Positions 19,113 to 27,705 are shown, counted from the stretch's first letter. The stretch is DNA of 64,000 nt from Actinomycetota bacterium (GCA_014238065.1 JABABU010000027.1:1-64000); one strand, 5' to 3'. The notes: a model not told the origin generated them from the sequence alone. Numbers and translations are program-made.

Positions 19113-20489
19113 TCAGGTCGCGGCAACGGCCTTGGAAATGTCAGCAATCGCAGCCTTGCCGTCGCCGAACAACATGAGCGTGTTCTCGGCCGCGAACAGA
19201 GGATTCGGTATTCCTGCAAAGCCGGGGCTCAGCGATCGTTTGATCACGACCACCACCCTGCTCTTGTCGACGTCCAGGATCGGCATTCCCGCAATCGGGC
19301 TGGAGGGATCAGTTCTTGCAGCAGGGTTAACGACGTCATTGGCGCCGAGCACGATGGTGACGTCCGTCTGTTCGAATGTCGGGTTGACGTCGGTCATTTC
19401 GACCAGATGCTCGTAGTCGATCTCGGCTTCGGCGAGCAGAACGTTCATGTGACCGGGCATTCGCCCTGCAACGGGGTGGATTCCGAAAACGACCTCCACT
19501 CCACGATCCTGCAACTGCCGAGTGAGGTCACGCACGGCGTGCTGGGCCTGGGCGACCGCCAGTCCATAGCCAGGAACAACGACGACCCGACTCGAAGCGT
19601 CGAGCATCATGGCGACGTCCTCAGCAGATGTCGAGCGGACCTTCCCCGCGTATACGTCCTCATCCTGGTCACCGCCCCCACCCGTTGGCGCTTCTCCGAA
19701 CACCACACTCAGGAGCGACCGATTCATGGCGACGCACATGATCTGGGTGAGGATCACGCCGCTGGCGCCCACGAGTGCGCCTCCGATGATCAGCAGCGGA
19801 TTGTCGAGCACGAAACCGGCCGCTGACGCTGCCAGCCCGGACATCGAGTTCAGCAGCGCAATGACAACCGGCATATCTGCGCCGCCGATCGGCAGAACCA
19901 GCGAGACGCCGAGTGCCGCTCCTATGGCCGCCAACACCCAAATCCAGCCAGTCGATTCCGGATCGACAACCATCATCACCGCGCACCCGATGGCCGCGAG
20001 ACCAAGTAGAACGTGGATCAGACGGAGCCCGGCGAAGCCACCGCCATTCAGCGACTCGCGCAACTTTGCAAACGCGAGGACACTTCCAGTGAATGTCATC
20101 GAACCGATGAGGGCCGCGAGCACCGATGCCACGGCCACCTGATCGGATGTCGAGCCAGTGTCACCGGCGGCAAGGAATGAGGCTGCTGCAACGAACACCG
20201 ACGCTGCACCACCGAAGCCGTTGAAAAGGGCGACGAGTTCAGGCATAGCCGTCATCCGAACTCGAGTTGCGAGCAGAGAACCGACAACCGTTCCAATGGC
20301 GAGTCCGGCGGCAATGACGCCATAGCTGACGATCTCGTCATCGACGACGGTCACCACAACAGCCACGAGCATTCCGAGGGCGCTGAGTTGATTTCCGCGG
20401 ACAGCCGACCTGGGCCGACCAAGGCCCTTCAGGCCCACGATGAACAACGTCGCAGCGATGAGGTAGCCGACGGCCAACCAGTCGTTCAT
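19113..20489 (-). CDS. pntB: NAD(P) transhydrogenase subunit beta
   Basis: 458 residues: an N-terminal bundle of about eight to nine membrane helices, then a C-terminal NADP-binding domain (dIII) with VVVPGYGLAVAQAQHAVRDL, FGIHPVAGRMPGHMNVLLAE and VVIKRSLSPGFAGIPNPLF. Together with the two PntA parts it couples proton entry to hydride transfer from NADH to NADP+. The start overlaps the alpha-2 stop by 4 nt. It is the last gene of the pnt operon. Confidence 0.96.
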   Translation of the reverse strand: MNDWLAVGYLIAATLFIVGLKGLGRPRSAVRGNQLSALGMLVAVVVTVVDDEIVSYGVIAAGLAIGTVVGSLLATRVRMTAMPELVALFNGFGGAASVFVAAASFLAAGDTGSTSDQVAVASVLAALIGSMTFTGSVLAFAKLRESLNGGGFAGLRLIHVLLGLAAIGCAVMMVVDPESTGWIWVLAAIGAALGVSLVLPIGGADMPVVIALLNSMSGLAASAAGFVLDNPLLIIGGALVGASGVILTQIMCVAMNRSLLSVVFGEAPTGGGGDQDEDVYAGKVRSTSAEDVAMMLDASSRVVVVPGYGLAVAQAQHAVRDLTRQLQDRGVEVVFGIHPVAGRMPGHMNVLLAEAEIDYEHLVEMTDVNPTFEQTDVTIVLGANDVVNPAARTDPSSPIAGMPILDVDKSRVVVVIKRSLSPGFAGIPNPLFAAENTLMLFGDGKAAIADISKAVAAT

Positions 20490-20788
20490 GGGTCGCCCTT
20501 TTCGGGGCGTCGTCTGAACATTCCGAGCATGCGATGCGTGACGAGGAATCCGCCGACCACATTGCTCGTGGCCAGGACCACCGCAACAAATCCGAGGGTG
20601 ACGGTCAGCGTCGAGTGATCAGTGCCCGCGGCAACGATCGCACCCACGATCGTGATACCCGAAATGGCATTCGAGCCAGACATCAGCGGAGTGTGAAGCG
20701 TCGGCGGAACCTTCGCGATCAGCTCGGCTCCGAGGAGCACCGCAAGGACAAAGAGCGTCAAACCGATGACAAAGTCCACGTCAAGCAT
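20486..20788 (-). CDS. pntA: NAD(P) transhydrogenase subunit alpha, membrane part (alpha-2)
   Basis: 100 residues from the ATG at 20788, with three to four membrane helices (FVIGLTLFVLAVLLGAELIA; GSNAISGITIVGAIVAAG). This is the part that in E. coli is fused to the C-terminus of PntA but is separate in many bacteria. It overlaps the upstream NAD-binding subunit by 8 nt and the beta subunit by 4 nt. Confidence 0.93.
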   Translation of the reverse strand: MLDVDFVIGLTLFVLAVLLGAELIAKVPPTLHTPLMSGSNAISGITIVGAIVAAGTDHSTLTVTLGFVAVVLATSNVVGGFLVTHRMLGMFRRRPEKGDP

Positions 20789-21917
20789 CCAACGCTTCGC
20801 GGACAGCTGGATGGACGATCTCGCCGCCGAGCGCAACCAACATCGTGCTCGTGATCTCATCCGTCACGTCGAGAGTGATCTCGCCATCCTCGACGTGATG
20901 CAGGACCAGCTCCAGCACGTTGCGTGAGAACATCTCGCTCGCGTGTGAAGCCGACTTCGATGCGAGATCCGTCGGTCCAAGGACGAGAACGCCATCGACC
21001 ATGATCTCCTCATCGGGCTTGGTGAGCGCACAGTTCCCGCCCCGCTCTGCGGCGAGATCGACGATGACCGAACCCGTCGACATCGACGTGACTGCCGCCG
21101 CCGAGATGAGCAGCGGGGATGCTCCTCCTGGCACCGCTGCGGTCGTGATCACCACATCGGCGGAGGCGACATGGGCGCGGAGATGCTCTTGTTGCGTTGT
21201 CAGAGTTTCTGCTCCGGCGTCGACCGCATACCCGTCCTCGTCCTCTGCGCTCGACACTTCGAGGTCGAACGCAATTGGCCTTCCACCCACAGAGCGAATC
21301 TGTTCTGCGACCCCAGGTCGGATGTCATAGGCCTCTACGATCGCGCCAAGCCGTCGGCACGTGGCAATCGCTTGGAGTCCCGCCACTCCAGCCCCGATGA
21401 CCAGGACCTTCGCCGGGGCCAAGGTTCCCGCCGCCGTCATCATCAGAGGGAACATCTTGGAGAGTCGCTGTGCGCCGAGCAGGGCCGCTTCGTACCCAGC
21501 CACAGTTGCCATCGACGACAAGACGTCCATCGATTGGGCTCTCGTGATGCGGGGCACGAGTTCGAGTGCGATGATCCCCCGGGAGTGCCGGGCAGGCTCG
21601 ACAACGTCGAACGGTCGCCAGAGTGGGTCGAACAGTGCGACAGCGATACCGACGGTCGCTCGAACTGGAGAGACCTCGAGGGTATTTGAGCTCGTGCCTC
21701 GGACACCAACCACGAGATCGCTGGCGGCCACGCTCGCTCCGCTGGTGATGCTGGCACCACGACCGCGGTAAGCATCGTCGGGAAATCCTGCGCCGAGGCC
21801 GGATCCCTCCTCGACGACCACGTCGAAGCCGGCAGCGATGAATGCTGTGACGTCCCTGGGGACTACAGCTACACGCCTCTCGGACGCCTGCCGTTCTCGC
21901 TGTACGCCGAGTTGCAC
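20781..21917 (-). CDS. pntA: NAD(P) transhydrogenase subunit alpha, NAD-binding part (alpha-1)
   Basis: 378 residues from the GTG at 21917 (QLGVQRERQASERRVAVVP), the conserved N-terminus of the alanine dehydrogenase/PNT family. The NAD-binding segment is KVLVIGAGVAGLQAIATCRR near residue 165, and TTAAVPGGASPLL follows. With alpha-2 and beta it makes the complete proton-translocating transhydrogenase. It starts 70 bp after the selenoprotein stop on the same strand, so an extended operon is possible. Confidence 0.95.
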   Translation of the reverse strand: MQLGVQRERQASERRVAVVPRDVTAFIAAGFDVVVEEGSGLGAGFPDDAYRGRGASITSGASVAASDLVVGVRGTSSNTLEVSPVRATVGIAVALFDPLWRPFDVVEPARHSRGIIALELVPRITRAQSMDVLSSMATVAGYEAALLGAQRLSKMFPLMMTAAGTLAPAKVLVIGAGVAGLQAIATCRRLGAIVEAYDIRPGVAEQIRSVGGRPIAFDLEVSSAEDEDGYAVDAGAETLTTQQEHLRAHVASADVVITTAAVPGGASPLLISAAAVTSMSTGSVIVDLAAERGGNCALTKPDEEIMVDGVLVLGPTDLASKSASHASEMFSRNVLELVLHHVEDGEITLDVTDEITSTMLVALGGEIVHPAVREALDA

Positions 21918-21987
21918 AAGCTTTGCAGAGTAGTCGCCTGATGACTCCCGTGGGAAGTGCTCGCCTGGAATGAGATCGCCTGTTCGG

Positions 21988-23229
21988 TCAGAACGTCTTC
22001 TCGCCCCGATAGTGACCCTCGGGAATCAACAGCCCACGAACCAGCTTGGCCATTCCCGAATCGATCTCCGTGAGTTGATCGGCTGCAGCCAAGAGGCTGT
22101 CGCCGAGTGCGGTGCCGCCGAAGATCCACTTGTTCAGCGCTTCGTGGTTCGGCGAGCCGCTTCCGGGCTGGGCCGCTATTGCCTCGTGGTAGTGGGTTCG
22201 GAGATCGTCGGCGAGGTGCCGTATGAGCATCGGCATGTCGAAGGCCCATTCGATTCCGCCGTCAGCAGCGGGCACGTCACCGGATTCTGCGAAACCGGCA
22301 AGGGCTGTCGCGACCTGATCGACCTGATCTGGTGCTGCCCCGCTCGCTCCGAACAGCGTCCTGCCGTTCCGAGCCGCACGAGTCTCGGCCGACCACGGTC
22401 TGAGCCTGGCCACCTCGGCCAGCAGTCGCCCGGTGAGGGTGTCCTCGGTGACAGGACCGAGGTTCAGCGGACATGCCCATTGCTCGGCCTCCGCTTCGTC
22501 GGGCGCGTCGATCGGATAGTCGTCGATGCTGGGTGCGGTTGCGGTCTCGAGAAGGCAGAAGGCGGCACGGATCACGTCCTTCTGAAACTCGGGATCCTCC
22601 GCAGAGCCAAGGGGCCGGCCGAGGTCGAATGACACCCAGAGCGCCCTAGGCGGCCTTGTCTTCTCGGTCTGGGGACGAATCAGACTGATCGATGTCGTCG
22701 CCACACCAGCCCGCTCGATGTAGTGGGAGAGAGCGCCGACCGCGCTCGTGCACAACGGTCAAACCGGGATCAGTAGAGCCACATCGACATCGTCAGCCGC
22801 GAGCAGGCGTCCGACTTCGGTGCCGGTGTCCTCGAACATCGTCGGTACCGGCATCGCTCCCATGAACGAGTAGTGCCACTGAGCGACGCTGTCGATCTCG
22901 CCGCACTGGGCCATTTCGCGCAGACGATCGAGCGGGAAGGCGATGTTCGGGTCTTTCTGAAACGCGCTGCGGTCGAAGTTGGTGCTGATGTGAGACACGA
23001 CCATCTCGTCGAATCCTGCGTCGCCGGGAACTATTCGATAGTCGACAGCACCCAATGTGAACGGTGGATCTGACCGGCGGTGCATGCCGGCTGTCGACAC
23101 GATCGCGACCCGCGACTCAGCCAGCGGTTTCGGTGTGAGCCACGGGCCAGCTTCGATCTCGGGAAGCGCTTCAGCGCGGGCGCGCATGTGCTCCGCCTCG
23201 TCTGGGTGGAGGTCAGACATTCGAACCAT
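21988..23229 (-). CDS. Selenoprotein of the glycine/betaine/D-proline reductase B (GrdB/PrdB-like) family, TGA-encoded Sec157
   Basis: Two reading frames that look separate (22759-23229 and 21988-22755) are in phase and divided by a single TGA at 22761-22759. Read through, they give 413 residues with ALLIPV-U-PLCTSAVGAL: Sec157 in a UxxC redox motif, exactly where this family has Sec or Cys. Both halves are homologous to one protein (N-half STAGMHRRSDPPFTLGAVDY and ISTNFDRSAFQKDPNIAFPL; C-half SLIRPQTEKTRPPRALWVSF). A hairpin suited to bacterial SECIS lies just after the TGA. Start chosen at MVRMSDLHP; ATG at 23220 is an alternative. The physiological role of the aerobic members is unknown. 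The sel genes are not in this window. Confidence 0.85.
22731..22761 (-). promoter_or_regulatory. Candidate bacterial SECIS hairpin following the Sec TGA
   Basis: Eleven nucleotides after the TGA (22761-22759), GAGCGC (22747-22742) pairs perfectly with GCGCTC (22736-22731) around the loop GGTCG. The apical GGUC equals the loop of the E. coli fdhF SECIS as I recall it, and its distance from the UGA is within one nucleotide of that element. The hairpin lies inside the coding region, as bacterial SECIS elements do. Confidence 0.7.
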
Positions 23230-23266
23230 GGTGCTCAGGCTAAGACCCGGCCCCGCGGGTTTGAGA

Positions 23267-24748
23267 TCAGCGTCCCGAGCGCCGCTTTCGAATCTCGGAG
23301 AAATGCGCGTCGTAGCGGCCGCCATTCCCGTCGAGGTACACCTCGTAGGAGGGGATCTCGTAGATCGTCACACGGTTGTCGAGAAAATCGGAGTGAGCCA
23401 GGAACTGACCATCGGGTGAGACATCGAGGCCCGTCGGCTGGTTGCCTCCCACGATGGTGTCGAAGTGTCGACCGGTCGCGGTGTCGATGATTGCGACAGA
23501 CCCCCAATCTGGACCGAGCCGATGGTACGACTCTTCGTGATTTCGCCCGCGACTCGACACATAGAGCACCTGGCCATCTGGACTGAGGTCGATGGTGTTC
23601 GCTGTCCGGTCGACCTTTGCCAACTCGGCGACCTCGCGGGTGTCGACATCGATGACCAAGGTGTTGGCCCTGGTCATGTCGCTCGCGTACACGAGCCCTC
23701 GCTCATCATCGCCGACAAGGTGGCGCATCGATCCACCGGATCGATAGATGACCGTTCCGCGACCCTTCGCCAAGTCGATGACCTGGATCTCGCCGTTGAG
23801 AAACCCCGCAACCCACAGCTCCTCACCGTCTGGCGTGACGTACAACCCGCGAGGAGTTTTGACCGTTGGCAGAATCCTGACGACCTGGCCGGTTTCGAGG
23901 TCGAACTCGCTGATGTTGTCGTCGACCCAGTTCGAGGCATACAGCGTTCGCTCATCAGGTGACAACACCATCACCTTCGTCCACGCTCCGATGGCCGGCA
24001 TGTTCCGCAGAACCTTCTTCGAGGCCACGTCGATCTCATAGACCGAGGATGTCTCCATCTGGCTCACGTACGCGAGGGTGCCTGCAGCGTTGAAGATCAC
24101 CTCCACCGCGCCGCTACCGGCAAGATCGATCTCGGCGAGGAGTTCGCCGGTGAACGGTTCGTAGACCTCGACACCGTCCCCATCCAGCAACGTCACCCAG
24201 ATCTCGGCGTTGTCCGGTGTGAACGCAACCTGTTTCGGGGCACCACCGACGGTGAACGACAGCATCGTCGTGACGAGTTGGTTCTGCTTGTCGAGGTACA
24301 CCGTCTCCGACAGCCCGGATACGACGTTGAGCTCGACCCGTTTCGTGTTGTGTTTCGGTGATTGAAACTCGATCGTGGCAGAACCTACGGGCAGATCACC
24401 CGCCCACGGCGTGACGATGATCGAGACCGACTCGTCCGCCGCGACAAGCTCACCGATCACGCCGCTTGGCACCGAGTCGAGCTCGACCCACACAGAAGCA
24501 CCTGGTTCGGGAGCAGCCGTGGACAGCGGAGCGGTTGACGTCGACAGCATGGTGGTCTCGGTTGGCGCTACCGATGGAGCCGGCGTTGTCGCAGCGACCG
24601 CCGCCGTCGAGTTGGTCACGATGGCGGAAAACGTGTCGGCCAGCGGCACCCGAGGGTCGCTGCTCGAACCCGAGCATGCGACGACGCCGAGACAACAGGC
24701 AATGCTCAGTGCGGCGACCTCGCGAACCGTCCTCCACCGTCGGGCCAT
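23267..24748 (-). CDS. Secreted lipoprotein with YVTN/NHL-type beta-propeller repeats
   Basis: 493 residues. A signal peptide ends CLGVVACSGSS with a lipobox cysteine, followed by a Ser/Thr/Pro/Ala-rich linker (to about residue 80). The C-terminal 320 residues hold about seven repeats of the type FTPDNAEIWVTLLDG..., LSPDERTLYASNWVDDNISE, VTPDGEELWVAGFLNGEIQV, LSPDGQVLYVSSRGRNHEES, forming a beta-propeller. Such proteins usually bind ligands or scaffold at the cell surface; no catalytic signature is seen. Its upstream region is now occupied by acyl-CoA dehydrogenase tail remnants and the mobile element. Confidence 0.8.
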   Translation of the reverse strand: MARRWRTVREVAALSIACCLGVVACSGSSSDPRVPLADTFSAIVTNSTAAVAATTPAPSVAPTETTMLSTSTAPLSTAAPEPGASVWVELDSVPSGVIGELVAADESVSIIVTPWAGDLPVGSATIEFQSPKHNTKRVELNVVSGLSETVYLDKQNQLVTTMLSFTVGGAPKQVAFTPDNAEIWVTLLDGDGVEVYEPFTGELLAEIDLAGSGAVEVIFNAAGTLAYVSQMETSSVYEIDVASKKVLRNMPAIGAWTKVMVLSPDERTLYASNWVDDNISEFDLETGQVVRILPTVKTPRGLYVTPDGEELWVAGFLNGEIQVIDLAKGRGTVIYRSGGSMRHLVGDDERGLVYASDMTRANTLVIDVDTREVAELAKVDRTANTIDLSPDGQVLYVSSRGRNHEESYHRLGPDWGSVAIIDTATGRHFDTIVGGNQPTGLDVSPDGQFLAHSDFLDNRVTIYEIPSYEVYLDGNGGRYDAHFSEIRKRRSGR

Positions 24749-24824
24749 CCCACGACTGTGACAGATACCGACGAAGCTGACGGCGCGCCTCGCCTCGCCA
24801 GCGGGATCCGATACCCATCCGCCT

Positions 24825-24882
24825 GATCGCCCGCGAGATGACCAGCTGCTGGATCTGCCCGGTGCCTTCAGTTATGTCGTGG
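24825..24882 (-). repeat. Diverged second remnant of an acyl-CoA dehydrogenase 3' end
   Basis: On the reverse strand this reads HDITEGTGQIQQLVISRAI, the catalytic-Glu C-terminal motif of an acyl-CoA dehydrogenase, with no gene attached. It is about 79% identical over 58 bp to the left attachment repeat next to it. Probably the scar of an earlier integration at the same target. Confidence 0.6.
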
Positions 24883-24893
24883 TCTGAATTGGA

Positions 24894-24973
24894 TCTACTC
24901 GATCCGCAGGCCGGAGATGGCCCGGCTGATCACGAGCTGCTGGATCTGTTCGGTGCCTTCGAAGATGTCGTGG
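24894..24973 (-). repeat. Left attachment repeat (displaced 3' end of acyl-CoA dehydrogenase gene)
   Basis: This 80-bp segment matches 32214-32293 at 76 of 80 positions, including a perfect 35-bp block (24914-24948) and a perfect 24-bp block (24950-24973). The right copy is the true 3' end of the dehydrogenase gene; this copy is orphaned 7,320 bp away, as expected for the left border of an element integrated into a gene 3' end. Confidence 0.85.
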
Positions 24974-25080
24974 GTCCTGCCCGAGTGTCCACGACGTGCC
25001 GTCCAGTGCCTCTGACCAGGGAGTTCTTGGTTTCACCGTCCATCCGGCCAATCCGAACTCGGCCCCATATCGGCAGGTTC

Positions 25081-25100
25081 TAGGGACAGAACTAGGGACA
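25081..25100 (+). repeat. Paired TAGGGACA direct repeats, left side (candidate integrase arm sites)
   Basis: TAGGGACA occurs at 25081-25088 and 25093-25100, about 108 bp inside the left border. The same octamer occurs twice in the same orientation at 32116-32133 inside the right border. Short repeated arm-type sites on both sides of the core are expected for tyrosine integrases. Confidence 0.5.
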
Positions 25101-25417
25101 CTCACCTGCCGCTACGGTCCTCCGGAGTGTTGGCGGCGAGCGCTCGGCAATGTTGGCTCACGGGCGGGTCCGAGGCGATAGTCGCGCTGCGAATATCAAG
25201 CGCTGCAGTTGGGCCTGATTGAGACTTTGGGTGGCGTTGCGGCGCTTGTCGTAGAGGTCCGGGATTCTGGGCGGGCGATACCGAGCGCCTCCCAGGCTGG
25301 CGCTTTCGCTTCCTCCGTGATCGAGATTGCCGGCTATGGGCGGTGTGAGGCCGTAGTCCTGGCGTCGTTCTGATCGGGTCTCGGTCTTCATTTCTCGCAG
25401 TTCGCGTCGATCTCCTC

Positions 25418-25477
25418 GGTCAGGAATCTCGGGTGATCAGGGTCGGACAGTTCTCGCCTGTATGAGATTCCTTGACC
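25418..25477. terminator. Inverted repeat downstream of the DddP-like gene, possible terminator
   Basis: GGTCAGGAATCTC (25418-25430) and GAGATTCCTTGACC (25464-25477) form a 13-pair stem with one bulge and a 33-nt loop. It lies 89 bp beyond the stop of the leftward DddP-like gene. There is no U-tract, and the loop is long, so a processing or regulatory hairpin is also possible. Confidence 0.35.
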
Positions 25478-25566
25478 GCGGGACTGTGCAAACACACGAA
25501 CGCGCCCGCCTGCATTCGTCGGTGAGTTCTCTTTGGTGGCGCCATGAGCGATTTGGCGCTTCGAGG

Positions 25567-26832
25567 TCAGGTCGCGGTGAGGCGCTCGTCGAACGGGTAG
25601 GTGGTGAGGACTTCGATTCCTGAGTCGGTCAGGAGCACTTGGTCTTCGAGCTTCACACCTTCACCGCCGTTGACGCTGCCGATGTAGCTCTCGACGCAGA
25701 CGGTCATGTTGGCTTCGAACACGCCGTCGTCGCCGATGTCGTCGAACAGGTCGGCGTAGGGAATGATCGGGTACTCGGCGACCATGCCGTTGCCGTGGAT
25801 CGGACCGAGGTATCGGTGGTCGAAGAACTCCTGCGGGATTGTCCAGGTCTCTTCGGCGAACTGGCGGAACGACTTGCCGACTTCGAGCAGTCCGATGTTG
25901 TGCTGAAGCTGTTCGTGGGCGAGCCCGTAGAGTTCGCGTTGGCGGAGCGTGGCGTCTCCGTCGCCGGCGAGGAACGTTCGGGATAGATCGCAGTAGTAGC
26001 CGTGGCAGCCCACGGCGTCGGTGTCGAGGCAGATCATCTCGCCGGCTTCGATGACCTTGTTGCTCGCTTCTTGAAACCATGGGTTGGTGCGCGTTCCGGA
26101 GTTGAACAGGCGGGTCTCGATGTATTCGCCACCGCCGGCGATGAGAGCTCGGTGCAGCTCGGCCCAGACCTCGTTCTCGGTCCGGCCGGGCTCGAGGGCG
26201 CGCTCCATGAGAGCGACAGCGGCTTCGGTGCCGGCGACCGAGGCGCGGATCAGTTCGAGTTCGAGCGGTGTCTTGATCGACTTGGCGCGGTCGATGACGA
26301 TCGACGCGTCGACCACGTCGAATCCGGCGGCGGTGAGGGCGGGGACCACTTCGACGGGCATCCGTTCGATGCCGAGTCTTTGGCCTGAACCACCGCACTG
26401 TTTCATCAGGTCGTCGATGTCCTTGGTGAACTTGACGAGTTCGTCCTTGTAGTGCGTGACACCGCCGTAGAAGGGGTGAACGCCCCGGCCGGGCCGGATT
26501 TCGTCGACGGTGGTGTACCCCTCGGCGAGGTGAGCGCAGCCGCGGTACTCGAACAACACGACCGGACCGTCAACGGGTACGAAGACGTAGCGGCCCGGGT
26601 TGCGCGAGGTGTTGACCTGCATGTTGCGGACTCCGCACGCGTACCGGATGTTGATCGCGTCGAAGAAGACCGCGGCGCCCAGGCCATGCGCGGCGAGTGT
26701 GGAGCGAAGCCGCGCGAGCCGTTGGTCGGCGGCGCGTCGATCGACTTCGGGCGGTAGGCAGAAGTCGCCGATGTTCAGGGCGCCCGATGAGCCGGCAACG
26801 TTGGTCTCGAGTGTGGAAGTCATAGAGATCAT
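25567..26832 (-). CDS. DddP-like M24-family metalloenzyme
   Basis: 421 residues. It resembles the DMSP lyase DddP along its length: NIRYACGVRNMQVNTSRNPG, GGEYIETRLFNSGTRTNPWF and GVKLEDQVLLTDSG have close DddP counterparts. The six metal ligands of DddP (D295, D297, D307, H371, E406, E421 in the Ruegeria enzyme, from memory) align without gaps to D270, D272, D282, H346, E381 and E396. The proposed catalytic base D377, however, is Ala352 here (IHGNGMVAEYP). So the metal site is complete, but classical DMSP lysis is doubtful; another substrate or peptidase-like hydrolysis may apply. The ATG directly follows the oxygenase stop (TGA-ATG); ATG at 26823 is an alternative. Confidence 0.75.
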   Translation of the reverse strand: MISMTSTLETNVAGSSGALNIGDFCLPPEVDRRAADQRLARLRSTLAAHGLGAAVFFDAINIRYACGVRNMQVNTSRNPGRYVFVPVDGPVVLFEYRGCAHLAEGYTTVDEIRPGRGVHPFYGGVTHYKDELVKFTKDIDDLMKQCGGSGQRLGIERMPVEVVPALTAAGFDVVDASIVIDRAKSIKTPLELELIRASVAGTEAAVALMERALEPGRTENEVWAELHRALIAGGGEYIETRLFNSGTRTNPWFQEASNKVIEAGEMICLDTDAVGCHGYYCDLSRTFLAGDGDATLRQRELYGLAHEQLQHNIGLLEVGKSFRQFAEETWTIPQEFFDHRYLGPIHGNGMVAEYPIIPYADLFDDIGDDGVFEANMTVCVESYIGSVNGGEGVKLEDQVLLTDSGIEVLTTYPFDERLTAT

Positions 26833-27705
26833 TCAGCCTGCGAGGCCGTCGTCGTGGCGACCTGCGGCCTCGGCGTCGAGGTGTGCCTGGGTGACTCGGC
26901 CGTAGCCGATGCGGGTGCTTTCGACGCCGCCGATGTAACCGGGCATCTCGGAGTAGCCGAAGAGCACGGTGTGGCGACTGCCCTCGACCGGCGTGACCCG
27001 GTGCATCGAGTAGCGGCCCTTGAAGATCTGGAGGTCGCCGACCTGTAGATCGAGTGAGTGGGCGGGCGACTCGTCGCCGTCGAGCACGTTCTTCACCTCG
27101 TCGTAGCGCTCATCGCCCGGCTGGCGCAGGTCAGGGCAATAGTCGAATCGGCCGCCACCTTCCGGCCGACGCGTCATCAGGCTGACGATGAACTCATTCG
27201 CATCGTAATGCCACGGCATCTGCTCTCCGTCGTCCATAACGTTGACCACGAGGCCACGAATCGGATCGGCGAACTCATGGAGTTCGTCGAGCGACAGACA
27301 TGCGGCGATGAAGGTCTTGAAGCGCTCGTCGCTGTAGATGGACTTGACGATCGAGTCGTCGTCGATGAGATCCTTGCCGACGAAGCCGTTCGTCATCAGT
27401 CCAGTGCGGCGGCGGGGGTGATCGCTCGACCAATCGTCACCGCCGAAGTCGGCATACGGCGTGATGTGCTGCGTGTTCTTGAACGCTGCGGGCGCCACCC
27501 GGTCGGTTTCTTCGCTCAGCGCGGCGTGGGCGGTCGCTTGCACGAAGCCCCGCAGGCAGGCGCACCCGCTGGCCGCCAAGTCACGGCGAGCCGCTGCGAT
27601 CAGATCGAGCAGCTCTGCACTGTCGGGCCGATCCAGTGGAAAGGCGTCCAGATCGATGACGGTCTCGAGAGCCGAGTCAGCGGGTGATGTTTGAGTCGAG
27701 GTCAT
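26833..27705 (-). CDS. Fe(II)/2-oxoglutarate-dependent oxygenase-like protein
   Basis: 290 residues from the ATG at 27705. The facial triad is visible as H166 and D168 in MPWHYDANEFIVSL and H235 in GRYSMHRVTPVEGSRHTV, with R244 placed to bind 2-oxoglutarate. It resembles the 'ArpA-like' 2OG oxygenases found in marine bacteria. It is the first gene of the two-gene cargo operon, with no gap to the DddP-like gene, and is divergent from the LysR gene. Joint action suggests oxidation of an amino-acid-like or osmolyte-like compound followed by hydrolysis or lysis; this is inference. Confidence 0.78.
   Translation of the reverse strand: MTSTQTSPADSALETVIDLDAFPLDRPDSAELLDLIAAARRDLAASGCACLRGFVQATAHAALSEETDRVAPAAFKNTQHITPYADFGGDDWSSDHPRRRTGLMTNGFVGKDLIDDDSIVKSIYSDERFKTFIAACLSLDELHEFADPIRGLVVNVMDDGEQMPWHYDANEFIVSLMTRRPEGGGRFDYCPDLRQPGDERYDEVKNVLDGDESPAHSLDLQVGDLQIFKGRYSMHRVTPVEGSRHTVLFGYSEMPGYIGGVESTRIGYGRVTQAHLDAEAAGRHDDGLAG

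Larger units (their letters stand above)
24749..25566. other. Non-coding junction: two dehydrogenase-tail remnants, integrase-site repeats and a hairpin
   Basis: This 818-bp stretch has no gene I can support. From left to right it holds an older dehydrogenase-tail remnant (24825-24882), the left attachment repeat (24894-24973), a TAGGGACA pair (25081-25100), and an inverted repeat (25418-25477). A 77-codon leftward frame at 25158-25391 has no recognisable features. The promoter of the propeller lipoprotein must lie at or left of about 24,825. Confidence 0.6.

Noticed and set aside
22759..23325. Two separate truncated genes at 22759-23325 and 21988-22755
   Set aside because: They are in the same phase, separated by only one TGA, and both match consecutive parts of one family, with Cys/Sec expected at the TGA.
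24872..25105. 77-codon leftward ORF over the left border
   Set aside because: It reads the attachment repeat in the wrong frame; the real remnant frame encodes the dehydrogenase tail.
25158..25391. 77-codon leftward ORF inside the left part of the element
   Set aside because: No family-like content and no convincing ribosome-binding site; possibly decayed, but not supportable as a gene.
25567..26832. Naming the M24 gene dddP (DMSP lyase)
   Set aside because: The proposed catalytic Asp is Ala here, so the name would overstate the evidence.
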